From DASSCW01 sp036556325 (GTDB taxonomy: Bacteria; Chloroflexota; Limnocylindria; QHBO01): 17,080 nt of DNA. Positions 7,701-13,344 of the stretch are shown one piece after another. Every line of letters begins with the position of its first letter. Position 1 is the first letter of the stretch. The stretch covers positions 1 through 17,080 of the forward strand of contig DATBJR010000057.1 in NCBI GenBank assembly GCA_036556325.1. The letters run 5' to 3'. The notes below the pieces were generated by a model, which saw only the letters and a list, made by a program, of their open reading frames with translations, did not search any database and had not been told where the DNA came from. The position numbers and the translations under genes are program-made.

Positions 7701-8180
7701 GGTCAGCATCCGGTCGCGCGGCCCGAGGGCGCGGTCCATGTCGACCAGCACCTCGCCGGCCTCGAGGCCGATGCGCATCTGCAGCGTGGGCTTGCCCTCT
7801 GCGGCAAAGCCGCGGTTCAGCTCCGCCAGGATGTCCTGCAGGTCCAGCGCGGCCCGGACGGCGCGCTCCGCGTCGTCCTCGTGCGCCCGCGGCACGCCGA
7901 ACACCGCCAGCAGGCCGTCGCCCATGAACTTCTCGAGGAGGCCCTCGTAGCGGCTGATCTCCTGGGCGAAGCGATCGAAGGTGCGGCCGATGACCGACTG
8001 CACGACCTCGGGATCCTCGCGTTCGTTGAGCGAGGTCGACCCGACGAGATCGGCGAAGAGGGCCGTGGCGAACTTGCGTTCCTTGCGCGAGGACTGGGCC
8101 GATGCCATGGGCGCACCGCACGCGTTGCAGAACTTCGCGTCGTCGGTGTTCTCATGGCCGCAGGCCGGGCACGCCAGCAT
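4728..8180 (-). CDS. Zinc-ribbon / class III nucleotidyl cyclase / AAA ATPase / TPR regulator
   Basis: This is a 1150-aa multidomain signalling protein. Residues 4-21 form a zinc ribbon (C4PAC7 and C18NAC21). Residues about 35-220 are a class III cyclase catalytic domain with metal-binding D44 (FADLVGS) and D88 (MGDG), substrate-selecting K84, and transition-state residues N165 and R169 (DAVNTAAR). All of these are canonical, so it should make cAMP (or cGMP). The AAA/STAND-type ATPase follows, with Walker A GPAGVGKS (265-272) and Walker B LVLVLED (381-387). From about residue 600 onward the protein is TPR-type helical repeats, likely the input-sensing or partner-binding part. No TM segment is seen, so it is cytosolic. 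ATG 8180 lacks an SD but has a promoter placed for a leaderless mRNA. It is divergent from the GH2 operon over 148 bp, so it might control that operon; this is inference. Confidence 0.93.
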   Translation of the reverse strand: MLACPACGHENTDDAKFCNACGAPMASAQSSRKERKFATALFADLVGSTSLNEREDPEVVQSVIGRTFDRFAQEISRYEGLLEKFMGDGLLAVFGVPRAHEDDAERAVRAALDLQDILAELNRGFAAEGKPTLQMRIGLEAGEVLVDMDRALGPRDRMLTGDAVNTAARLQSAAEPNQIVAGASVHAGTKEVIEYAELEPLTLKGKAERVPAWRALRIKARLRGERARLGMEAELTGRDEELAVLKGTFHRVQTDDRPALVTVIGPAGVGKSRLVAELERYVEGLPDLAYWRRGRCLAYANTSYSALADAVKAQCEIFDDDSADAAAAKAEAAARELFGDDSVVPQLRALVGAGESRDTSREELFEGWRRFLERLANRFPLVLVLEDIQWADDGLLDFIDHVADWAQGPIMVVATARAELFEKRPTWGGGKRNATSIYLDPLSAAEGEAMLDDLLPGPVEPSLKQHIVERSEGNPLYIEEIVRKLIDDGVLRATAASRWEVARPVADIQLPRSVQGLIAARLDGLPDDEKAVLQDAAVVGRVFWVGAIAQLTGHPVAEVRDALGRLRVKELVVPHDPSSFRDEPEFAFRHALIRDGAYDTLPKSLRADMHLGVARWAEEQAGDRAEDIAELVATHELEAIRYLDELGERRPDVERRAFDHAAAAARRTASLWQRTESTRWYREAERMADRLGLPPAERAPLLREHAFITWGTDPVIENERVARRAIEIFRTLGDDRGLGWAYSRLVLPLMQESRHDEAEQMGRLAVSTLEPLGESVELADAIHRLGWFLWRRGREPEAEPLLRQAVGMAIALNAQLILAEATQTLAVCIMSTAPTMVESQQMMERAFVLAMEAGDSQNLIRAYNNLAHARSNTAGPKATAEVLTDGLELALKSGIIGNGGWVAGTLGDMYQLLGQLERAEEYQHQSLALARRVGDEPLIGQRLTALAGILAERGQLEAATEARDEAAPLLMANRESQDAHFLPYLDGMLALARDDWPAAADRFTEAVELLRAYTTEAMPEAIAECVRALLHIGAADRAAAYRDLDAGTSSIMGDAFAANIRGLLATSDDEARREVQDALQRFERLEMRSYAARAMVDLARLRSRAGEDPFELLATARAQLLECGAVLHLAAVDQAEREARLLRQPADLLG

Positions 8181-8186
8181 GTGCGA

Positions 8187-8215
8187 ACCCTACGACAGCG
8201 CGCCGCGTTTGCGAA
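8187..8215 (-). promoter_or_regulatory. Predicted leaderless promoter of the large cyclase gene
   Basis: On the minus strand TTCGCA (8215-8210; 4 of 6 to TTGACA) is followed after exactly 17 nt by TAGGGT (8192-8187; a TANNNT -10 box). Exactly 6 nt then precede ATG 8180. Transcription would start at or next to the A of the ATG, which agrees with the lack of an SD there. Confidence 0.5.
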
Positions 8216-8311
8216 CGACGAACTTTGCTCCAACGACTCGCCGAGCTTTCCGCGTGTGACGACATTCCGTCTGTCGGGGAGCGCCACGGAACACGGCACC
8301 GCAACCAGGGG

Positions 8312-8317
8312 TAGCAT
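8312..8317 (+). promoter_or_regulatory. Possible -10 box of the GH2 operon
   Basis: TAGCAT lies 11 nt before the ATG at 8329 and would give a leader of about 5 nt. No TTGACA-like -35 lies 16-18 nt upstream (GAACAC is found at 17), so the element may need an activator or be chance. The identical hexamer precedes the desaturase TTG. A weak GGAAG SD sits 5 nt before the ATG. Confidence 0.25.
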
Positions 8318-8328
8318 CGGAAGCCCTG

Positions 8329-10602
8329 ATGCGTCGCCCGGCCCTGCCGGTGGGGATCCTCACCGTGCTGTTCCTGCTGCCCGTGCTCGCGGCCTGCACC
8401 CCCGCGGCGCGACCCGGATCGCTGCCGCCCACGCTCTCCTTCGAGGATCACGGCGGGGCGCAGATCGCCATGCAGGACGGCCTGCCGGTGCCCACCTTCG
8501 ACCCGCAGTCTCGTCGGACGATTGCCCTGGAAGGTCCGTGGCGCGTCCAGCCGGCGACGCTCGACACGGACCTGTCGCTGACCGACCGCTCGGCCAGCCT
8601 GAGCGGGATCGTGACGGAGGCCGCGGGCCGCGAGACGCCGAGCTTCGACGACAGCGGCTGGGCGGTGACCGAGGTGCCCGGCGCCCTGAACCCACCACCG
8701 CGCGACCGCCCGGAGAACGGGGCCTGGTACCGGCGGACGTTCTTCGTGCCCGCCACATGGACCGGACTGGCGGCGGCGCTGAAGGCGGAGGCCATCAACT
8801 ACCTGGCCGATGTGTGGGTCAACGGCACCTACGTCGGCTACCACGAGGGCGGCTACACACCCTTCGCCATGGATCTCTCGGCGCTGCTGGTGCCGGGCAG
8901 CCTCAACCTGATCGCGATCCGCGTGGACAACCCGAAGTGGGGGACCCGCAACGACATCGTGCCGTGGGGGCTGACCGACTGGTGGAACTACGGCGGCATC
9001 ACGCGGCCGATCCGCATCGAGGCCACGCCCCCGCTGAGCGTGGTCCGGGCGGACGTCACGCCACACCTCGACGGCATGGACGTCTCGGTGGTGCTCAGCA
9101 ATGCCAGCACGGTGATCGGCCCAGCGGCGGCAGCATCCGGCTCCGCAGTGGCGACCGGCTCGCTGCCGGGTGCACCGCCGTCGCCGGGGAGCCTGGCCGA
9201 ACCCACCACCACCCTCCGGGTCGACGTGTTGCCGGCCCAGGTGACGCCGTCGAACCTCATCAGCCCGGTGGCCAGTGGGCTCGTCGCACCGGGAGCGTTG
9301 CCCCTCGCCACCCAGCTCCTGCCGCTCGGGCCGATGGTGGCCGGCGAGGTGCGTCGCGTGGATCTCAGCTTCCTGATGGGCGGCGCCGATCTGTGGAGCC
9401 CCGCGCTGCCGGCCCTGTACGTCCTGAGAGCCGGCGTCGAGGCCGACGGTGCGACCGATGCCGTCACCACCAGCTTCGGCCTGCGGCGGATCGCGGTCGA
9501 CGAGGCGTCGCCCACGCTGCTGCTCAATGGCGTGCCGACCATGTTCAGCGGCGTCGGCCTGCACGACGAGCGCATCGGCCCCGTGCCGGCGCCGGCAGCA
9601 CGCGACGTGGAGGCGCATCGGATCACCGACATCCGCGAGGTCATGGCCCAGCTGGAGCACGCTCGCGACGTGAACGCGGACCTGATCCGCACGGGCCACG
9701 CTCCGGCGAACCCGTTGCTGCTGCGGCTGGCGGACCGCATGGGGTTCGCCGTGTGGGAGGAGATCCCGCTGTACCACTACACCCCGCTGACCTACGGGCT
9801 CGCCATGGGCCGCGGCATTCCCCAGCAGATGCTGGCCGAGATGGCGCTTCGGGATATGAACCGGCCGTCGGTCCTGTTCCATGGCCTGTCGAACGAGTCG
9901 ACCGGAGAGGCCGAGCGGCTGACGGCGCTGCGGACGTTGCGTGACCTCGATCGGGCCGTGGACGGCACGCGCCTCACCGGGCAGGCCGCCTACGGCTCGA
10001 CGCCGACGGACGCGACACAGGCGCCCCTGGACGTGGCGGGGTACACCTTCTATTACGGGGTCTTCTACGGCAGCGACGCCTCCGCGGACACCGCGCGCGC
10101 GGTGGCCCAGGCGCACGCGGCGTTCCCCGCCAAGCCGATCCTGGCCCTCGAGTTCGGCCGCTGGGTGGACGACGTCAACGGCGCCCAGCAGTCCCAGGTC
10201 TTCACGCGGACCTATCCTGTGCTGGCCGCCAGGAGTGGCGTGCGGGCCGGCGGGTACGTCGGCGCTGCGGTGTGGTGGGCGCTGGAGGACTTCACGACCA
10301 TGTCACCGGGCATCGCCCTGGAGCGGTTCGGCCTCTTCCGCCCCGACGGCACCCGGCGCCCGGCGGCAGACGCAGCCAACCAGCTGTTCGCGGCGCCGGC
10401 AGGCGAAGGGGCGGCGCAGGGCATCGAGTCGGACGTTGGCCGCATCCAGGCCGTGGCCCCCGCTCCCGGCGCTGAGCTGCGCGGCCTCGGGCTGGTGGCC
10501 TACGCCCTGCTCGTCAGCATCGGCCCCATGGTGCTCGTGCTCCTTGTGCTCGTCCGCCGCGGCGGTCGGGCCGCCGCCCCACCGCGGGGCCGTGCCTCGT
10601 GA
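8329..10602 (+). CDS. Glycoside hydrolase family 2 lipoprotein (beta-galactosidase/glucuronidase-like)
   Basis: This 757-aa secreted glycosidase has a lipoprotein signal peptide (residues 1-22) with lipobox L20-A-A-C23, so it should be lipid-anchored on the outer face. Residues about 60-235 form the GH2 sugar-binding jelly roll (WYRRTFFVP, VWVNGTYVGYHEGGYTPF). An immunoglobulin-like domain with an Ala/Pro/Ser/Gly-rich insert (about 262-292) follows, then the TIM barrel (about 390-690). The likely acid/base is E523 in LSNES and the nucleophile E608 in LALEFG, the two Glu positions of GH2. An unusual extra is a C-terminal TM helix (about 719-742) followed by Arg-rich residues, which would anchor the protein at both ends. 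The substrate cannot be read from sequence. Its TGA overlaps the next gene's start (GTGA). ATG 8329 is supported by the signal peptide beginning there. Confidence 0.9.
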   Translation: MRRPALPVGILTVLFLLPVLAACTPAARPGSLPPTLSFEDHGGAQIAMQDGLPVPTFDPQSRRTIALEGPWRVQPATLDTDLSLTDRSASLSGIVTEAAGRETPSFDDSGWAVTEVPGALNPPPRDRPENGAWYRRTFFVPATWTGLAAALKAEAINYLADVWVNGTYVGYHEGGYTPFAMDLSALLVPGSLNLIAIRVDNPKWGTRNDIVPWGLTDWWNYGGITRPIRIEATPPLSVVRADVTPHLDGMDVSVVLSNASTVIGPAAAASGSAVATGSLPGAPPSPGSLAEPTTTLRVDVLPAQVTPSNLISPVASGLVAPGALPLATQLLPLGPMVAGEVRRVDLSFLMGGADLWSPALPALYVLRAGVEADGATDAVTTSFGLRRIAVDEASPTLLLNGVPTMFSGVGLHDERIGPVPAPAARDVEAHRITDIREVMAQLEHARDVNADLIRTGHAPANPLLLRLADRMGFAVWEEIPLYHYTPLTYGLAMGRGIPQQMLAEMALRDMNRPSVLFHGLSNESTGEAERLTALRTLRDLDRAVDGTRLTGQAAYGSTPTDATQAPLDVAGYTFYYGVFYGSDASADTARAVAQAHAAFPAKPILALEFGRWVDDVNGAQQSQVFTRTYPVLAARSGVRAGGYVGAAVWWALEDFTTMSPGIALERFGLFRPDGTRRPAADAANQLFAAPAGEGAAQGIESDVGRIQAVAPAPGAELRGLGLVAYALLVSIGPMVLVLLVLVRRGGRAAAPPRGRAS

Positions 10603-10991
10603 CCACCGTGCGCGGCCGGCTGGCGGCCGTCTCGGTGCGCGCCTCGATCGTCGCCGGCTGGTGGGTCGGGGTCGCGCTGGGGCTGGTCATCGGCGCACTG
10701 CTCGGCGCTGCGCTCGTCTGGTTCACCGGGGCGGTCCTCGACTGGCAGCGCGACCTTGGCTTCACGCTGGGTGTCGCCCGCACGCTGCTGCCGTTCGGCG
10801 ATCAGATCGGGGTGCTGCGCTGGCTGAGCACCACCTGGTGGCTGGTCATTCCCGGCGTGGCGGTGGCCGCGTCCATCCTGTCCGGGGTGGTGAGCGCGCT
10901 CATCGGCGGCCTGCTGGCCGCGGTCTACAACCGCTCGCCGCGCCATGCCAGCGTGGTGGTGGAGCTGCCCCACGAACCATCGGCATCATGA
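10599..10991 (+). CDS. Two-TM integral membrane protein in the GH2 operon (hypothetical)
   Basis: This 130-aa protein has two long membrane helices, residues about 16-44 and 80-112. A short loop with LDWQRDLGFTLGVARTLLPFGDQIGVLRW lies between them in two parts, and the tail is polar. GTG 10599 overlaps the GH2 stop by GTGA and its own TGA overlaps the oxidoreductase ATG by ATGA, so it is translationally coupled on both sides. That makes a real gene very likely. The loop may contain a short amphipathic helix. I do not recognise a family; a role as partner or anchor of the GH2 lipoprotein is only a guess from position. Confidence 0.78.
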   Translation: MTTVRGRLAAVSVRASIVAGWWVGVALGLVIGALLGAALVWFTGAVLDWQRDLGFTLGVARTLLPFGDQIGVLRWLSTTWWLVIPGVAVAASILSGVVSALIGGLLAAVYNRSPRHASVVVELPHEPSAS

Positions 10992-11968
10992 AGGCAGCGA
11001 TGCAAAGCCGCTATGGCAGCGTGGACGTCGTGGAGCTGCGCGATGTGCCAAAGCCAGAGCCGGGTAGGCGCGAGCTGCTCGTCAGGGTGCGGGCGGCATC
11101 GGTCAATCGGGCGGACCTCGATGGGTTGACGCCGCGGCCCGGCTTCGTACGTCTCTTCTATGGGATCCGGCGACCGCGCAATCCCCGCATGGGCTGGGAC
11201 GTGGCAGGCGAGGTGGAGTCCATCGGCCCCGGCGTCGAGCGCTTCCGCCCAGGTGATCGGGTCTTCGCCGACCTCGCAGCGCATGGCGCCGGGTCGTTCG
11301 CGGAGTACGTAAACGCACCAGCGACGGCATTCGAGCCAATGCCGGACGGGATGCCGTTCGAGGAGGCCGCCACGCTCCCGCATTCGGCGGTCCTGGCCGT
11401 CCAGGGCTTCCGCACCCGCAAGGGCCGGACGTTCAAGGCCGGGGACCGGGTGCTGGTGGTGGGCGCATCGGGCAACGTCGGGCCGTTCGCCGTCCAGATT
11501 GCCAAGGCGCACGGCGCGCATGTCACCGGGGTCGCCAGCGCCTCCAAGCTCGACATGGTGCACGAGCTCGGCGCCGATGCGGTCATCGACTACCGGACCA
11601 CGGATTGGACCCGTACCGGGGAGCGCTGGGACTGGATCCTGGACACCGATTCGCACCGCAACATCCTGTCGGTGCGGCGCGCCCTGGCCCCCGGCGGCGC
11701 GTACGTCACGCTGGGTGGCAACGCCTGGCCGATTCTGGCGGCCATGACGGCGGGGCCGCTGGTGTCGCTGTTCAGCTCGAAGTGGTCCGGCCTCATGCTC
11801 TGGTGGAAGCCGTTCAATCGCGCCGACGTCGAGCGTGTCCTCGAGCTCATCGCCGAGGGCAAGGTCCATCCGGTGATCGACCGCAGCTATCCGCTGGCCG
11901 AGGTCCGGGATGCCCTGCGGCGGGTGGCGGACGGCGAGGCACGCGGGAAGGTCCTGGTCCTGCCATGA
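10988..11968 (+). CDS. NAD(P)-dependent MDR oxidoreductase (quinone-reductase-like)
   Basis: This is a 326-aa medium-chain dehydrogenase/reductase. The N-terminal GroES-like domain is seen in the MKAAMQSRYGSVDVVEL opening, the ASVNRADLDG block (37-46) and GWDVAGEVESIGPGVERFRPGDRV (69-92). The Rossmann nucleotide-binding site is VLVVGASGNVGPFAVQIAK (155-173), the GxSGxVG form. No catalytic Cys/His zinc set or four-Cys structural zinc lobe is present, so it belongs to the zinc-free quinone/enone reductase branch rather than to classical alcohol dehydrogenases. It probably prefers NADPH, by family habit. The start is ATG 10988, in an ATGA overlap with the preceding stop; a long in-frame extension upstream lies over the GH2 gene and is rejected. 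Its own stop overlaps the cupin start. Confidence 0.92.
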   Translation: MKAAMQSRYGSVDVVELRDVPKPEPGRRELLVRVRAASVNRADLDGLTPRPGFVRLFYGIRRPRNPRMGWDVAGEVESIGPGVERFRPGDRVFADLAAHGAGSFAEYVNAPATAFEPMPDGMPFEEAATLPHSAVLAVQGFRTRKGRTFKAGDRVLVVGASGNVGPFAVQIAKAHGAHVTGVASASKLDMVHELGADAVIDYRTTDWTRTGERWDWILDTDSHRNILSVRRALAPGGAYVTLGGNAWPILAAMTAGPLVSLFSSKWSGLMLWWKPFNRADVERVLELIAEGKVHPVIDRSYPLAEVRDALRRVADGEARGKVLVLP

Positions 11969-12333
11969 GCGCCACGCCGTTGGTCGTGCGGAACCTGGCC
12001 GCGCTGGAGCTGCCGACGCGCACGCTGGATCCGTACGACCGCCCGATCGGCCTCCTGTCGCTGCACGAGGACGCTCCGTCGGGGGTGGAGATCTACCTGG
12101 TGGAATACCCGGCCGGGATGCAGGCAAGGTGGCATCGCCACCCATCGGCCCACACCATGCTCGTGCTGCGGGGTGAGTTGATGGTCAACGGCGAGGTGAT
12201 CGGCACAGGCTCCCTCGTCCGCTACCCGGCTGACGAGCCGATGCACCATGCCCCGGCGGGTGACGGGCCCTGCCGCTTCGTGATCGTGTTCGAGGGCGCG
12301 TTCGACGTGACCGTGGTGGACGAGCCCGGCTGA
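11965..12333 (+). CDS. Small cupin-domain protein
   Basis: This 122-aa protein is a single cupin beta-barrel. Motif 1 is seen as WHRHPSAHTMLVLRGEL (56-72), with metal ligands likely H57, H59 and H63 or E71. The second motif is YPADEPMHHAP (87-97), with H94 or H95. The family covers metal-dependent isomerases, dioxygenases and ligand-binding barrels, so the reaction cannot be named. ATG 11965 overlaps the oxidoreductase TGA (ATGA). The open frame extends upstream, but that part lies over the oxidoreductase and has shadow-like composition. It is the last gene of the operon; the next stop on the other strand is only 8 bp away. Together with a glycosidase and an MDR enzyme it suggests carbohydrate processing. 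Confidence 0.85.
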   Translation: MSATPLVVRNLAALELPTRTLDPYDRPIGLLSLHEDAPSGVEIYLVEYPAGMQARWHRHPSAHTMLVLRGELMVNGEVIGTGSLVRYPADEPMHHAPAGDGPCRFVIVFEGAFDVTVVDEPG

Positions 12334-12341
12334 GGCCCGCC

Positions 12342-12530
12342 CTACGCGGTGTCCGGGTCGGGGACGGCGGGAACCTCATCACCGTTCGGATGCATCAGGC
12401 CGTCGAAGGTGCACTGGATGCAGTCCGGTGCAGGCGTGGTGTGGAGCCCGTCACGGTGCTCGGCGTGCAGCGCCAGGATGCGGCCCGCCTTGGGGTCGTG
12501 CTCCCGCACCCGCCCTTCACTCTCTGACAC
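12342..12530 (-). CDS. 62-aa CxxC protein (hypothetical)
   Basis: This is a small acidic, His-rich protein. It has one CxxC pair (C37-x-x-C40) and five His, including H22, H25, H30 and H47, which could bind a metal such as zinc or iron. The C-terminus is Pro/Asp-rich. GTG 12530 is chosen over the in-frame ATG at 12581 because a near-ideal SD (AAGGGAGGT) lies 6 nt before the GTG; the extra 17 residues from the ATG have no SD and would contain that SD as coding sequence. A sigma-70-like promoter and a palindrome lie upstream, which strongly suggests a real and regulated gene. It converges on the cupin gene with 8 bp between stops. I do not recognise the family. Confidence 0.72.
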   Translation of the reverse strand: MSESEGRVREHDPKAGRILALHAEHRDGLHTTPAPDCIQCTFDGLMHPNGDEVPAVPDPDTA

Positions 12531-12591
12531 GACCGTACCTCCCTTGCACGGAATCACGGATGGACCACGGGGCGAGCTCATCCGGAGAGCG

Positions 12592-12609
12592 AATTTCGGC
12601 GCGGAAATT
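12592..12609. promoter_or_regulatory. AT-rich palindrome, candidate operator of the 62-aa gene
   Basis: AATTTC-N6-GAAATT is a perfect inverted repeat with 6-bp half-sites, standing out as an AT-rich patch in very GC-rich DNA. It overlaps the -10 box and the predicted start of transcription of the minus-strand promoter, the position where a dimeric repressor would block initiation. Confidence 0.45.
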
Positions 12610-12633
12610 AGCAGGAGGGCGGCGCCTCGTCAA
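12605..12633 (-). promoter_or_regulatory. Sigma-70-like promoter of the 62-aa gene
   Basis: On the minus strand TTGACG (12633-12628; 5 of 6 to TTGACA) is followed after exactly 17 nt by TAATTT (12610-12605; a TANNNT -10 box). Transcription would begin near 12598, giving a leader of about 68 nt before the SD-preceded GTG at 12530. This is the best canonical promoter in the window. Confidence 0.6.
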
Positions 12634-12670
12634 CGGCCGGCCCGCGGCCATGGCTGGCCCGGTTCCGACC

Positions 12671-13162
12671 TCAGAGGGTGGGCTTGAAGACCATCAGGAA
12701 GAGGATGGCGAAAAGCATGAGCGCCAGGAACTGCCCGCCGAGCGCCGACCGCCGCTGGAGGTCCACAAAGCCCGGCGGCGGTCCCGGCGGCCCCTGGCCC
12801 TCGGCCGGGGGCGGCGGAGGCGCCGAGGTCATGGCGATCATCTTCTTCACCGTCGGCAGCTGGACGAAGACCGACACCCCGAGCGTGACGAGGAACAGGA
12901 TGATGGCGATCGCCAGCCACAGCGTGGTGAACGGATTCCAGCCCCTCGACCAGATCAGGCCGATGCCCATCAGGAACACGAACACGGCCCCGGGCTCGAC
13001 CAGGCGCTCGGTGACGTGCGCGATGAACCGCAGCGCGAAGTTGCCGTGCATCGGCTCTGCCCCGGCCATGGGGCCGATGAAGCCGAAGGCCATGGTCGGG
13101 CCGAAGGCCGCGATCGCGCCGCCGATGTGCAGGAAGAGGAAGATCGACGCCAGGGTCTCCAT
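12671..13162 (-). CDS. DUF2269-like four-TM membrane protein
   Basis: This 163-aa integral membrane protein has TM helices at about 5-30, 52-72, 80-103 and 143-161. The first helix carries FLFLHIGGAIAAFGPT, with a His-Ile-Gly-Gly motif typical of DUF2269 and related small membrane proteins with a possible haem or quinone site; a second His (H49) precedes TM2 (RFIAHVTERLVEPG). A Pro/Gly-rich loop (about 114-130) lies between TM3 and TM4. ATG 13162 has a GGAGG SD 6 nt upstream. The family's function is not known. It is divergent from the membrane cyclase across about 180 bp. The family assignment rests on pattern and memory only. Confidence 0.75.
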   Translation of the reverse strand: METLASIFLFLHIGGAIAAFGPTMAFGFIGPMAGAEPMHGNFALRFIAHVTERLVEPGAVFVFLMGIGLIWSRGWNPFTTLWLAIAIILFLVTLGVSVFVQLPTVKKMIAMTSAPPPPPAEGQGPPGPPPGFVDLQRRSALGGQFLALMLFAILFLMVFKPTL

Positions 13163-13264
13163 CCGATGCCTCCGTGGCTAGGTAATGAACTGTGGTGCAA
13201 CCGCCGCGCTACGGTACGCCGACGCGAGGCTGTGGCTCGGTCAAATTTGCGCCGGCGGGACGCG

Positions 13265-13270
13265 TATCCT
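13265..13270 (+). promoter_or_regulatory. Predicted -10 box upstream of the membrane cyclase
   Basis: TATCCT lies exactly 6 nt before a GTG at 13277. That GTG opens an 18-codon frame ending at 13333, just before the cyclase start. No good -35 is seen at 17 nt (CAAATT), though an AT-rich palindrome CAAATTTG (13242-13249) lies there. The geometry equals that of other predicted leaderless starts in this window. Confidence 0.35.
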
Positions 13271-13276
13271 CGGGCG

Positions 13277-13333
13277 GTGAGCCGATATGCCCGGGCGGGG
13301 GCCGCGCTGCGCGCCAGTCCGCCCGCTCCCTAG
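13277..13333 (+). CDS. Possible 18-aa leaderless leader peptide before the membrane cyclase
   Basis: GTG 13277 begins an 18-codon Ala/Arg/Pro-rich frame (MSRYARAGAALRASPPAP) that stops with TAG at 13331-13333. The stop is 11 nt before the proposed GTG start of the cyclase, and the TAGGGA containing the stop doubles as the weak SD of the cyclase. Translation of this short frame could therefore couple to or regulate cyclase translation. The evidence is positional only and the peptide may not be made. Confidence 0.25.
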   Translation: MSRYARAGAALRASPPAP

Positions 13334-13344
13334 GGACGACGCGC

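Noticed and set aside
5577..9944. 1455-codon open frame on the plus strand
   Set aside because: It lies antisense to the cyclase/ATPase/TPR gene and then runs over the GH2 gene in another frame. Both real genes have clear domains, while this frame is Arg/Gly/His-rich without motifs, as expected of a GC-rich shadow.
8152..10116. 654-codon open frame on the minus strand
   Set aside because: It is antisense to the GH2 gene, whose signal peptide and catalytic blocks are clear. The composition is Arg/His/Gln-rich and without domains.
10925..12145. 406-codon open frame on the minus strand
   Set aside because: It is antisense to the MDR and cupin genes, which have firm family motifs and coupled starts.
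12428..13333. 301-codon open frame on the plus strand
   Set aside because: Most of it is antisense to the 62-aa and DUF2269-like genes, and it is very rich in Arg/Glu/Asp. Only its last 18 codons are kept, as a possible leader peptide with its own start.
13192..13344. N-terminal extension of the membrane cyclase
   Set aside because: The 51 extra residues are Gly/Pro/Arg-rich, have no SD at 13192, and cover a likely promoter. GTG 13345 lies just before the first membrane helix.
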